NCBI RefSeq assembly: GCF_003550065.1
Contig: NZ_QXDC01000002.1
Span: forward strand, 1,360,260-1,424,259
Length of the DNA: 64,000 nucleotides
From: Hephaestia caeni
GTDB taxonomy: Bacteria > Pseudomonadota > Alphaproteobacteria > Sphingomonadales > Sphingomonadaceae
Direction of reading: 5' to 3'
Of this stretch, positions 34,956 to 42,980 are shown one piece after another. The first letter of the stretch is position 1. The number at the start of each line of letters is the position of its first letter. The position numbers were made by a program, and so were the translations under genes. The notes under the pieces are model-generated. The model ran no database searches and had not been told where the DNA came from. It saw only the letters and a list, made by a program, of their open reading frames with translations.

Positions 34956-35827
34956 GGCTCATTCTCGTCCGAGAAATTTTCCAGCATCGCCTCTTGATCC
35001 AGCCGCAAGGCGTCGATTGCTCCGATGCGGTCAGGGATCTCGTCTCCCAGCAGGATCGACGGACACTGGCCTTCATAATTGCCGAGATTGGGGCGATGCT
35101 GGACATAGCCGACCAGCTCGGCCAGCTCGCGCGGGAAAGTCCGCGCGATCGGAGGGGGATAAGCGAGCCACTGATTTTCGTAAGGTTTGAGCCAGCCCAG
35201 GCAATAGCCCACGACTATGGCGCGACGTGGAAGGTCGGTCAGGTTCGCTCCGGCACCGTGCGCGGTCGAGCCGAGGAAACAGATCGCCGCACCGGGATCG
35301 CATTCCGCCGCGATCGGATCGCCGAGATGCTCGCGCGCCATCCCGTCGCAGCCGTGGCTCCCGGGATAGATCAGCGTCGCCCCATTCTCATGCCGAAACG
35401 GCGATAGCGGCCAGATTACGTTGACCAGATATTCGTGTGTGCCCTTTTCACCCTGCCACATGTCATGGTCGCGATGCGGGAACTGGCGAACCTCGCCGGG
35501 GTGGATCTCGATCGCCTGCGCGACATTGAGTTGGATACGATCGCAGGCCGAACCGAGAACCGCCTCGACCATCATCAGGATCGTGGGATTCATTACAAGC
35601 GCCGATGTCCGCCCTGAACGGCGCAACAGGCTGCCGAACCGCTTCGTCCGCTCGCCGTAGAACCGTCCCTGCGATAGCGGGGTAGCGCGGAAGTCCTCGT
35701 CGAGATCGCGCTGCAAGGCACCAAGCACCGACCGCGGCAGCGCATCCGGGATGATGCAATAGCCATCGCGCAATAGCTGCGCCGACCAATCGGCGGCGCT
35801 CCGCGCGAAGGAGGGGACCAGCTTCAC
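34952..35827 (-). CDS. phytanoyl-CoA dioxygenase (PhyH) family protein
   Basis: A 291-aa Fe(II)/2-oxoglutarate oxygenase. The metal ligands His118-x-Asp120 (FPHRDHDMW) and distal His190 (STAHGAG) are present, and Arg201/202 is the likely 2-oxoglutarate contact (LPRRAIVVGY). HENGATLIYPGSHG is a typical PhyH segment. It overlaps luxI by four bases. In sphingomonads a phyH gene next to luxI is, as far as I recall, a conserved arrangement; its substrate could be a modified acyl-homoserine lactone or fatty acid, which remains inference. Confidence 0.85.
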   Translation of the reverse strand: MKLVPSFARSAADWSAQLLRDGYCIIPDALPRSVLGALQRDLDEDFRATPLSQGRFYGERTKRFGSLLRRSGRTSALVMNPTILMMVEAVLGSACDRIQLNVAQAIEIHPGEVRQFPHRDHDMWQGEKGTHEYLVNVIWPLSPFRHENGATLIYPGSHGCDGMAREHLGDPIAAECDPGAAICFLGSTAHGAGANLTDLPRRAIVVGYCLGWLKPYENQWLAYPPPIARTFPRELAELVGYVQHRPNLGNYEGQCPSILLGDEIPDRIGAIDALRLDQEAMLENFSDENEP

Positions 35828-36450
35828 CGCACACCCCCCGCCGCCGGCATGGCGAGCAAATGGGTCAGCTCCGCATAGACACCGCCACGGCGCAGGCGTT
35901 CGATCGTATCAGGCTCGATGACAATGTGGAGCCCCGTCAGCCAACGACCATCGTGGCCGACCGGTTGGCCGAGCGGTTCGCAGGTCCAGCCGAACCGCCG
36001 AATCTGTTCGAACCAGTCCAGATCAGCGACCCCGGTATAGCCGGAAAGGCCGTTCTCCTGCGCATATTCGGCGAGCGTGGTGACGAGCTGGTTCCGGGCG
36101 GCGCGCCGCTCAGCCGCGCGCTGATGCCGATCAAGGCAAAAGCGCGTGATCTCCCTGATCGTCGGTCCGGACGGAACCGGCCCGGCGCAAAGGTGCGGAT
36201 ACAGATCGCCGAGCAGATGCGGACGATCGGTCCGCAGCAGCCGGGCCGACGCGCGATGCCTCCCGTCGCGGCCCATCAAGATCAGATATGCGGCATCCCG
36301 ATCGTCGAACTGATCGATCTCGAACTCGCCTGCCAGCGTCGGCAAATCCCATTGCAGCAGGTCGATGAAGACTTCCTTGCGGGCACGGAACATCGCCCGC
36401 AACGCCACGTCCTCATCGATCGCCGGCCTCTCCTCGGTCGCTCGTAACAT
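35824..36450 (-). CDS. acyl-homoserine-lactone synthase (LuxI family)
   Basis: A 208-aa LuxI-type synthase that joins S-adenosylmethionine and an acyl carrier. Conserved residues are visible: FRARKEVFIDLLQWDLP (Arg, Phe and Trp of the N-terminal signature), EIDQFDDRDAAYLI, GRHRASARLLRTDRPHLL and REITRFCLDRH. GAGAGCAGG stands before the ATG. It overlaps phyH and lies downstream of luxR in the same direction, 106 bases apart, with a candidate lux box in between. Confidence 0.92.
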   Translation of the reverse strand: MLRATEERPAIDEDVALRAMFRARKEVFIDLLQWDLPTLAGEFEIDQFDDRDAAYLILMGRDGRHRASARLLRTDRPHLLGDLYPHLCAGPVPSGPTIREITRFCLDRHQRAAERRAARNQLVTTLAEYAQENGLSGYTGVADLDWFEQIRRFGWTCEPLGQPVGHDGRWLTGLHIVIEPDTIERLRRGGVYAELTHLLAMPAAGGVR

Positions 36451-36508
36451 CCTGCTCTCCCACGCGGGCTATCCGCACGCGCAGGAGAGCATCGGTCCGG
36501 GCAGTTCG

Positions 36509-36526
36509 CCCATACCCAGAAATGGG
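36509..36526 (-). promoter_or_regulatory. candidate lux box
   Basis: CCCATACCCAGAAATGGG is an 18-base imperfect dyad (CCCAT / ATGGG arms with an eight-base centre) 59 bases upstream of the luxI ATG, between luxR and luxI. LuxR-type proteins bind sites of 18-20 bases in this position. No consensus for this protein is known, so the call rests on symmetry and place. Confidence 0.4.
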
Positions 36527-36556
36527 GAGGCGACCGGGAGAACGATGGTCTTTCGG

Positions 36557-37309
36557 TCACGCATTCTCCCGCCATCGGAAGATGTCTGCAAAGCTGATCA
36601 AGCCGTCGAACAGCGCCCACAGGATGAGCGACGAACGCTTATGCGCATCATAGCGATCCCGCGCTTCCTTCACGTGCGTCGTCACCGTGTCGTGGCTGAT
36701 TCCGAGGATGCGCGATATTTCCCAGTCTGACTTGCCGCGCGCCGCCCACAATACGCAATCCCGCTGGCGGTCGGTCAGCTTGGGTCGATCTGACGACGGC
36801 GCCCAGCCTGCGATCCGGCGAGCACCGGCTATCGCAAATGCGCCAATCAACTCTGCTATCAACAGCATGGACACGGGCAGCTCAGTGAGCGGTCCAGTTA
36901 CAAAACTGCACGATGCCGTCACCTCGCCAGGCAAATGTCTTGGGACGGTATAACCGTCCGCGATGCCGTGACGGCGGCTGGTATCGAACATCGCCTGTTC
37001 CAGATCGCTAACCGGAATCAGTGTCGGTACGTCATCCCATCGGAACCCCAACAGACTGCGTTCGGCCGCGCGTCGGATCGGGTCGCTGGCTCCGAGATTG
37101 AAGCCGACATAAACGTCGGCCCACGAGGACGGATAATTGTGGATCAGCACCGACGTCCCTGCATCACCGCCGGAACCGATCTCCAGCGAGAGTGCGAAAT
37201 GGCCGAAGCCCATTTCTCGCGCCGATCGCAACAGCGCCTCATGGAGATCGTCAGCTGATGTCGCGGACAGGATGCCTCCGCCGAGGTCTTCCGCCAATTT
37301 GATACGCAT
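36557..37309 (-). CDS. LuxR family quorum-sensing regulator
   Basis: A 250-aa regulator. The N-terminal part (about 1-165) has the autoinducer-binding features MGFGHFALSLEIG, YPSSWADVYVGFNLGASDPIRRAAERSLLGFRWDDV. The C-terminal HTH is LTDRQRDCVLWAARGKSDWEISRILGISHDTVTTHVKEARDRYD. It would bind the lactone made by the neighbouring LuxI and control that operon. Transcription runs into luxI. Length is typical of LuxR. Confidence 0.9.
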   Translation of the reverse strand: MRIKLAEDLGGGILSATSADDLHEALLRSAREMGFGHFALSLEIGSGGDAGTSVLIHNYPSSWADVYVGFNLGASDPIRRAAERSLLGFRWDDVPTLIPVSDLEQAMFDTSRRHGIADGYTVPRHLPGEVTASCSFVTGPLTELPVSMLLIAELIGAFAIAGARRIAGWAPSSDRPKLTDRQRDCVLWAARGKSDWEISRILGISHDTVTTHVKEARDRYDAHKRSSLILWALFDGLISFADIFRWRENA

Positions 37310-37387
37310 AGTTCGCTGCTACGGCCTTGGGCGCGTATCCAACCCGCAAGCTCCGTGGCACGCCTTTCATGCTTTGGACCCGCGACA

Positions 37388-37912
37388 TCAATTGTCACGT
37401 TGAGCGTCGGGTCGTCCTCTATCTGGAGGATCGGGTGTGGGTCCGCTTTCCACGACAAATTGAACGCCGCGGCCACCGTGACGCAGCCAGGGACTGGCCG
37501 AGCGCGGCAGATAGAGCGTGCCTAGAAGCAGAGCGCCGAGAGCAAGGTACGCATAGAGCCCTAGCCCCGTGAGATAGGCAAAGAGCGGCATTCGCGGCAC
37601 CCACGCGCCGGCGACGTTCGTTGAGATGTTGGCCAACGCGAATCCAAATGCCCAGATCGGCCAAAACCGCACAGTGGCGATCGCCAACCAGAAGAAGCCA
37701 ACGGTTACGCTGGAGTCGATCACCACGATGACGATCTCCGCCGGTGTATTGAAGTGCGAATCCGCCAGCCTCAGTCCGGTCGTCAGATAGGAGCCGAGCA
37801 AGTTGATGCACGCGCCGATGCGTTCGGGACGGCCCCCGCGGAGCAACGCAAAGCCACATACCCCGAGGAGCACGACATTGTATGTCACCGCGAGGGGCCA
37901 TCCCGAATTCAT
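37388..37912 (-). CDS. hypothetical inner-membrane protein
   Basis: A 174-aa protein with about five hydrophobic segments, such as VTYNVVLLGVCGFALL, FWLAIATVRFWPIWAFGFALANI and LTGLGLYAYLALGALLLGTLYL. A polar Pro/Arg-rich tail follows. The ATG at 37912 was chosen because the longer frame adds an Arg/Ser-rich stretch overlapping the gene upstream. No family is recognised. It lies upstream of luxR in the same direction. Confidence 0.6.
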   Translation of the reverse strand: MNSGWPLAVTYNVVLLGVCGFALLRGGRPERIGACINLLGSYLTTGLRLADSHFNTPAEIVIVVIDSSVTVGFFWLAIATVRFWPIWAFGFALANISTNVAGAWVPRMPLFAYLTGLGLYAYLALGALLLGTLYLPRSASPWLRHGGRGVQFVVESGPTPDPPDRGRPDAQRDN

Positions 37913-37931
37913 TCGGCAGACCGAAGCGCGA

Positions 37932-38267
37932 TCAAGCCGCCACTGCCTCTTCCATCGCCGCGAGGGCAGGCTTCGGTGAGCCCGACCCCCAGGCGATTTC
38001 GTCGAGGCCGAGACCCTGTCCCGCGCGCTCGGCGCTGATATGGGCGCGGACGGACATTTGGCTCTGCCCGTCGGCAAGCGCGGTCAACGCACCCAGCGTC
38101 GCACGCACGGTAGGAAGCGATATCGCAGGGGAAAGCTTGTGGGCTTCGGTTGCGTCCAGCGTCGTCAGCAGGAATTGCGCCACGTCGCGCTGCGCCAGAT
38201 TGATCGACCGCTCTGCCTGCCGCAGCTCGGTTGCGATGACCCTGCTTGTGTTTTTGAGCTTTTCCAT
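37932..38267 (-). CDS. hypothetical protein (111 aa)
   Basis: A soluble, mostly helical protein: MEKLKNTSRVIATELRQAERSINLAQRDVAQFLLTTLDA at the start and EEAVAA at the end. The ATG at 38267 has GGAGAGG upstream; an earlier ATG at 38300 overlaps the previous gene by four bases and is the alternative. Helical repeats and length suggest a small regulatory or scaffold protein, but no family is recognised. It is transcribed together with the HTH-membrane gene before it. Confidence 0.6.
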   Translation of the reverse strand: MEKLKNTSRVIATELRQAERSINLAQRDVAQFLLTTLDATEAHKLSPAISLPTVRATLGALTALADGQSQMSVRAHISAERAGQGLGLDEIAWGSGSPKPALAAMEEAVAA

Positions 38268-38296
38268 ATGCCTCTCCGATGGCGCCTGGACGCCAC

Positions 38297-38665
38297 TCAT
38301 CTCGGGTTAATGCCGAACAACAACGAAAGGACGATGAGCACCATAGCCGCGACAGTCAGGGCGATCGGCGTAACGATGCCAATGATGGCGCCCCACGCCA
38401 GCACCTGCCGCCACGACAAGGTGTTCAACGCCGCCCGCTTGGTCGGCAGGGGCAATGGAAGCGGCCAGAATTCCGGCCGGGTAGGTGCAATACTTGCAGG
38501 GTAGAATCTTTCTACCCCTGCCTCGAACTCGGCGAACATCCTTGCAGCCTCGAACCGGCTTGTCGCACCCAACAAGTCCTTGGCGAGGAGAAGCTGCTTG
38601 TCGACCGCACGCGCGCTGACCCCTTCGAGATGCGCGATCTCGTCCGACGTCCGATGCTGGAACAC
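38297..38665 (-). CDS. LuxR-type HTH protein with C-terminal membrane helix, 5'-truncated
   Basis: The product begins with GTG and reads FQHRTSDEIAHLEGVSARAVDKQLLLAKDLLGATSRFEAARMFAEFE, a LuxR-type HTH, followed by a linker and a C-terminal membrane helix (VLAWGAIIGIVTPIALTVAAMVLIVLSLLFGI). The HTH actually continues upstream in frame (KLSERQRIYLRHV, to about 38707) without any start codon before a stop near 38755, so the true 5' end has been lost. Known relatives in sphingomonads start a few residues before the HTH. It is probably inactive or made from the internal GTG. Confidence 0.65.
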   Translation of the reverse strand: MFQHRTSDEIAHLEGVSARAVDKQLLLAKDLLGATSRFEAARMFAEFEAGVERFYPASIAPTRPEFWPLPLPLPTKRAALNTLSWRQVLAWGAIIGIVTPIALTVAAMVLIVLSLLFGINPR

Positions 38666-38817
38666 ATGGCGAAGATAGATGCGTTGTCGTTCGGACAGCT
38701 TGTCGAATGGCGGGGTCGTCGCGGAATCCCTCCCACAGTTGAGATTTGTGCTCAGAGCGAATCAATATCCCGCAAGCGCCAGTCCTCTGCAACGTCATCA
38801 TTTTCCTGGAGTCGCAG

Positions 38818-39316
38818 CGCTACATCACGCTGGGGAAGGCGCTCGAACAGGACGGGTCGCCTTCGATCCCGGATCGGCCCGGACTTGCGCATGGCGGTCG
38901 CGGGATTCCCGGCCTACTTTGCCCACTACGCGAAGCCGCGCACGCCGAAAGATCTCACGAACCACAATTGTATCAACCTGCGTACACCGACGCACGGTGG
39001 GGTGTATGTGTGGGAATTCGAGAAGAACCGGCGCGAAGTGAACGTGCGCGTCGACGGACAGTTTGTGTTCAACACCAGCATGATGATTCTGGAAGCCGGC
39101 CTCGCCGGCCTTGGCCTGATCTATCTCACAGAGCGACAGGTGCAGCCCCACCTACAGTCAGGTCGGCTGATCCGCGTCCTCGAAGATCGGTGTCCACCAT
39201 TTCCAGGCTACCACCTCTATTACCCGAGCCGTCGCCAACCCACCGCTGCATTCACGCTTCTGGTCGATGCACTCCGCTACCGGGAGTCTCAAGCGGATAA
39301 GCCTGTCAGCAAGTGA
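38818..39316 (+). pseudogene. LysR-type regulator remnant (effector domain only)
   Basis: The frame from about 38870 reads RIGPDLRMAVAGFPAYFAHYAKPRTPKDLTNHNCINLR and further VWEFEKNRREVNVRVDGQFVFNTSMMILEAGLAGLGLIYLTERQVQPHLQSGRLIRVLEDRCPPFPGYHLYYPSRRQPT, the C-terminal half of a LysR effector domain. In front of it, GKALEQDG and VAFDPG lie in two other frames, so at least two frameshifts are present. The DNA-binding half is missing. It faces away from the truncated HTH gene, and the lost 5' ends meet at 38.7-38.8 kb. Confidence 0.8.
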
Positions 39317-39439
39317 CAAAATTAACGCGATTCGCCGGTCGAGCGATTTTCAACGTCATAACAACGTCATAAAACGCCAAATTATGACGACACAGATTTC
39401 GCCATGTCACCCAGGCCATTGAAATAACTTTGGAAAAAA

Positions 39440-39516
39440 TGGCGCGCCCGGAACGATTCGAACGTCCGACCCTCAGATTCGTAGTCTGATGCTCTATCCA
39501 GCTGAGCTACGGGCGC
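39440..39516 (-). tRNA. tRNA-Arg (anticodon ACG)
   Basis: On the minus strand the acceptor stem is GCGCCCG...CGGGCGC, with the D-arm GCTCAGCTGGATAGAGC, anticodon loop CTACGAA in the stem CAGA/TCTG, and T-arm CGGACGTTCGAATCGTTCCG. Discriminator G and an encoded CCA complete 77 bases. The 3' end points towards the accessory region on the left, as expected for an ICE attachment site. Confidence 0.95.
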
Positions 39517-39599
39517 GCAGGGTGGTGGCGACATAGAAGGGGTCGGCGGATTGCGCAACCCCGTTGCGAGGGGCTTTCGGGCACCATAGACCATTTGCG

Positions 39600-40103
39600 A
39601 TGACAAGGTTCCCCTCTGCCCTGCTCGCCGCGACGATCCTGATCGCAGCTTGCACCCCGACCACCGTCGACGCGCCGTCGCTGCTGCCGCGCGCCAATGA
39701 GAAGCTGAGCTTCGACGAGCCCGACGCACCGCCGCTCGCAGCGGTCGTGCCCGATCCGGCGCTCGACGCCGCGATCGGCGGGGCGGCCAAGGCGCTGACG
39801 GCGGCCGCCGACCGATTCGCCGGCGACGCGACCCGCGCCGAAGCGCTGATCGACGCGGCGCGCGGCGCGGCGCCCGGCAGCGATTCGTGGCTCGACGCGC
39901 AAGTCGCGCTGGCCGGGCTCGACGACGATCGCGCGACCAGCCTCGCGATCCTGAGCGACCTCGACCAACGCGCCGCCGATCACGGCATCACCGGGGCGCC
40001 GGCCTATCCCGCGCTCGAACGCTTGCGCGCGCGGGCACAGGCGCAGGTCGCGGCGCAAACCGCGCGAATCGCGGCGCTGTCAGCGCGGCTGCCTACCGGT
40101 TAA
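39600..40103 (+). CDS. putative lipoprotein of unknown function
   Basis: A 167-aa protein. The signal MTRFPSALLAATILIAACTPT carries a lipobox (Ile-Ala-Ala-Cys), so Cys18 would be lipidated. The rest is an Ala-rich helical region (ALDAAIGGAAKALTAAADRFAGDA, YPALERLRARAQAQVAAQTARIAALSARL). It may lie in the outer or inner membrane facing the periplasm. No family is recognised. A small hairpin (GATTCAGCTACGCTGAATC, near 40109) and a 32-bp inverted repeat follow its stop. Confidence 0.75.
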   Translation: MTRFPSALLAATILIAACTPTTVDAPSLLPRANEKLSFDEPDAPPLAAVVPDPALDAAIGGAAKALTAAADRFAGDATRAEALIDAARGAAPGSDSWLDAQVALAGLDDDRATSLAILSDLDQRAADHGITGAPAYPALERLRARAQAQVAAQTARIAALSARLPTG

Positions 40104-40134
40104 AGTTGGATTCAGCTACGCTGAATCGGGGTAC

Positions 40135-40212
40135 GGCACCGGCCCACTCCCCCACCCGGCCACCCATAGGATAATTACATTGGGTGGCCGGGTGGGGGAG
40201 TGGGCCGGTGCC
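40135..40212. repeat. perfect 32-bp inverted repeat
   Basis: The arms 40135-40166 and 40181-40212 are exact reverse complements over 32 bases, around a 14-base AT-rich loop (TAGGATAATTACAT). It lies between the convergent ends of the lipoprotein and GNAT genes, where it could act as a two-way terminator. A diverged copy with the same left arm lies at 55946-56024, so it belongs to a dispersed family. Confidence 0.8.
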
Positions 40213-40236
40213 GCTTCCACGCAAGTGGATCAAACT

Positions 40237-40767
40237 CTAGGGTCGCGCGATCCGATAGAGGATGTGGCGTTTGAGCGGACTGCCGTCGGGCACCGCGGGA
40301 TGATCGAAATCGCCATCGGCGACGCGCGCCATGCCGAGCCGCTCCATCAGCCCCCAACTGCGCGTGTTGGCGGCAACGGTGATCGCGGCGATGCGCGGGG
40401 CAGGCGTGTTGGCCCAGCCCCAGGCGAGGCTCGCCTCGGCGGACTCGCGGGCATAGCCCTGCCCCCAATAGGCGCGGCCGAAGCGCCAGCCGATTTCGAC
40501 ATCGTCGGCGATCGGAGTGTCGGGGGCGCCCGGCTTGAGCCCGCAAGAGCCGAGCAATGCCCCATCCGCGCGGCGCTCGACCGCCCAGAAGCAATAGCCG
40601 TGGCTTTCGAGATAACCGTTCTGCCGATCGAGCGCGGCGTCGGTTTCGGCGCGGGTCAGGCGCGGGCCGAGGAATTCCATCACCGCAGGATCGCTGCAAT
40701 GCGCGTGAAAGACCGGCCGATCGGCCGCGCGCCAGCGCCGCAGAATCAGGCGCTCGGACTCGATCAC
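40237..40767 (-). CDS. GNAT family N-acetyltransferase
   Basis: A 176-aa acetyltransferase of the RimJ/RimL type: VIESERLILRRWRAADRPVFHAHCSDPAVMEFLG at the start, and the acetyl-CoA site IGWRFGRAYWGQGYARESAEASLAWG in the middle, then TVAANTRSWGLMERLGM. The substrate is unknown; it may be an N-terminal amino group or a small amine. The GTG at 40767 overlaps the hemB stop (GTGA), so it is coupled to hemB. Longer frames upstream lie inside hemB and are rejected. Confidence 0.88.
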   Translation of the reverse strand: MIESERLILRRWRAADRPVFHAHCSDPAVMEFLGPRLTRAETDAALDRQNGYLESHGYCFWAVERRADGALLGSCGLKPGAPDTPIADDVEIGWRFGRAYWGQGYARESAEASLAWGWANTPAPRIAAITVAANTRSWGLMERLGMARVADGDFDHPAVPDGSPLKRHILYRIARP

Positions 40768-41753
40768 CCGGCAAGCAGCCGCGCGGCGTGGAGCGCGTGA
40801 TAGGTGAGCACCCCCGAACAACCGGCGCGTTTGAAGGCAAGCAACGTTTCGAGCACCACCGCATCGCGATCGGCCGCACCAGCGGCGACGGCGGCCTCGA
40901 TCATCGCGTATTCGCCGGAAACTTGATAGGCGAATACAGGAGCTTCGAAGGCGTCTTTTACACGCGTGATGATATCGAGATAGGGTAAGCCCGGCTTGAC
41001 CATCACGCTATCGGCGCCCTCGTCGAGATCGAGTTCGACCTCGCGCAGCGCCTCCTGCCAGTTGGCGGGATCCATCTGATAGGTCTTCTTGTCGCCCTTG
41101 AGCAGCCCGCGGCTGCCGACCGCGTCGCGGAACGGGCCGTAGAAGCCGCTCGCATATTTGGCGGCATAGGACATGATCTGGACGTTGATATGGCTGTCGC
41201 GCTCCAGCGCGTCGCGGATCAGGCCGATGCGGCCGTCCATCATATCGCTCGGCGCGATGATGTCGGCGCCGGCGGCGGCCTGGTTGAGTGCCTGCGCGAC
41301 AAGCACCTCGGCGGTCATATCGTTGATGACATAGCCGGCCGCATCGAGCAGCCCGTCGTGGCCGTGGCTGGTGTAGGGATCGAGCGCGACATCGGTGAGC
41401 ACACCCACCTCGGGCACCGCATCCTTCAGCGCACGGATCGCCTGGCACATCAGATTGTCGGGATTAAGCGCCTCACGCCCGTCATCGCTGCGGCGATCAG
41501 GCTGGGTATAGGGGAACAACGCGACGCACGGGATGCCGAGATCGCGCGCCTCTTTCGCGCGCGCGACGATGCCATCGACCGACCAGCGCGAGACGCCCGG
41601 CAGGCTCGCGATCGGCTGTTCGACGCCCTTGCCTTCGACCACGAACAGCGGCCAGACGAGATCGGCCGGGGTCAGCACGGTTTCGGCGTGGAGGCGGCGG
41701 CTCCACCCGGAGGCGCGGGTGCGACGAAGGCGAAGGGCGGGATAATGACTCAT
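40764..41753 (-). CDS. hemB: delta-aminolevulinic acid dehydratase (porphobilinogen synthase)
   Basis: A 329-aa enzyme that joins two 5-aminolevulinate molecules to porphobilinogen in heme synthesis. The active-site lysines are in IMSYAAKYASGFYGPFRDA and MVKPGLPYLDII. The metal loop reads DVALDPYTSHGHDG, with Asp in place of the zinc-binding Cys, so it is the magnesium-dependent type common in alphaproteobacteria. ATG 41753 (MSHYPALRL) was chosen; longer frames add residues without similarity. It is coupled to a GNAT gene. Confidence 0.95.
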   Translation of the reverse strand: MSHYPALRLRRTRASGWSRRLHAETVLTPADLVWPLFVVEGKGVEQPIASLPGVSRWSVDGIVARAKEARDLGIPCVALFPYTQPDRRSDDGREALNPDNLMCQAIRALKDAVPEVGVLTDVALDPYTSHGHDGLLDAAGYVINDMTAEVLVAQALNQAAAGADIIAPSDMMDGRIGLIRDALERDSHINVQIMSYAAKYASGFYGPFRDAVGSRGLLKGDKKTYQMDPANWQEALREVELDLDEGADSVMVKPGLPYLDIITRVKDAFEAPVFAYQVSGEYAMIEAAVAAGAADRDAVVLETLLAFKRAGCSGVLTYHALHAARLLAG

Positions 41754-41971
41754 GGGATGATCCTGTGCGTCCATGCGCAGAAAGGTGCAAGCGGCGCGGC
41801 GGCTGCCGACCGCACCCATCAAAGGTTACAAAGGCTACGGTAGCGCCCCTTGGGTTTTCCCATACCCAAAATTCGAAACATTGAAACGGGCCGAGGTGTC
41901 GAAACAAGCGTGCGGTCGCATCGGGACCGCTGTATCAAATCGGGCTCGTGTAGGACAGCGCGAGTGAATCC

Positions 41972-42847
41972 ATGACCATCCGATCGGCCGCGATGATCGT
42001 CAACGCCCAGTCACGCAAGGGGCAAGCGCAGTTCGACGAGGCGTGCGCGGCGCTGGAGGCCCTGCCCTTCCCGGTCGATGCCCATGCCGTCCACGATCCC
42101 GGCACGCTCGACGATATCATCAAGGCAGCGCTCGCGAAAAAGCCCGATCTGCTGATCCTCGGCGGCGGCGACGGCACGATTTCGGGGCTGGTCAATCATC
42201 TGGTCGGCACCGGGACCGCGCTGGGCGTGCTGCCGCTGGGCACCGCGAACAGCTTTGCGCGCACGCTCGGCATTCCGCTCGATATCGCGGGCGCGGTCGA
42301 GGTGTTGCGCACCGGCAAGCGCAAGCGGATCGACCTCGGCATGATCGACAAGGATTATTTCGCCAATTGCGCCGCGATCGGGATTGCCCCGCAGATCGCG
42401 CAGTCGGTGCCGCACGGCGTGAAGAAATATCTCGGCCGCGTCGGCTATCTGAGCTGGGCGGCGCTGCAATATGCCAAATTCAGGCCTTTCGAACTGACGA
42501 TCGAGGACGCGGGCGTGCGGCGCAACGTCGATGTGGTCGAGGTGCGGATCTCCAACGGCGGCTTCCACGGCGGCACCGAGATCGTCGACGAGGCGCGGGT
42601 CGATTCGGGCGAGATCATCGTCCAGGCGGTAACCGGATCGTTCAAGCGCCGCCTGCTCAAGAACTGGGCGGCGAGCGCGCTGCGGCTGGCGGCGCGGCAC
42701 GACGATACGGTGAGCTTCACCGGCAAGGCCTTGCGCGTTTCCACGCGGCCGCCGCTGCCGATCTCGATCGACGGCGAGGTGCTGGCAACGACGCCGGTGA
42801 CCGCGCGGATCGCGGCGGGGGTGATCGAGGTGATCGTGCCGGCGTAG
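41972..42847 (+). CDS. YegS/diacylglycerol kinase family lipid kinase
   Basis: A 291-aa lipid kinase. The nucleotide motif LLILGGGDGTISGLVNHLVGTGTALGVLPLGTANSFARTLGIP is in residues 59-103, and RPPLPISIDGEVLATTPV marks the C-terminal domain. Family members phosphorylate diacylglycerol, sphingosine or related lipids. In sphingomonads the substrate could be a sphingoid base, but that is inference. It stands alone on the plus strand, flanked by inverted repeats downstream. Confidence 0.87.
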   Translation: MTIRSAAMIVNAQSRKGQAQFDEACAALEALPFPVDAHAVHDPGTLDDIIKAALAKKPDLLILGGGDGTISGLVNHLVGTGTALGVLPLGTANSFARTLGIPLDIAGAVEVLRTGKRKRIDLGMIDKDYFANCAAIGIAPQIAQSVPHGVKKYLGRVGYLSWAALQYAKFRPFELTIEDAGVRRNVDVVEVRISNGGFHGGTEIVDEARVDSGEIIVQAVTGSFKRRLLKNWAASALRLAARHDDTVSFTGKALRVSTRPPLPISIDGEVLATTPVTARIAAGVIEVIVPA

Positions 42848-42870
42848 CTCCGAGGTGGCGCCGCGAATCC

Positions 42871-42971
42871 GTCACCCCAACGCATGCTGGGGTTCATGTC
42901 CGTTGCGATTTGTCCATCCGCCAGTCGCCATCGAGACAGCGATGGACCCCAGCCTTCGCTGGGGTGACGGT
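42871..42971. repeat. pair of palindromic repeats in inverted orientation
   Basis: CGTCACCCCAACGCATGCTGG lies at the left (near 42871) and CCAGCCTTCGCTGGGGTGACG at the right (near 42949), each with its own small hairpin and together forming a larger stem. The interval separates the convergent lipid kinase and valS genes. It is probably a REP-like element that also acts as a terminator. Confidence 0.6.
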
Positions 42972-42980
42972 GGGGGCGGG

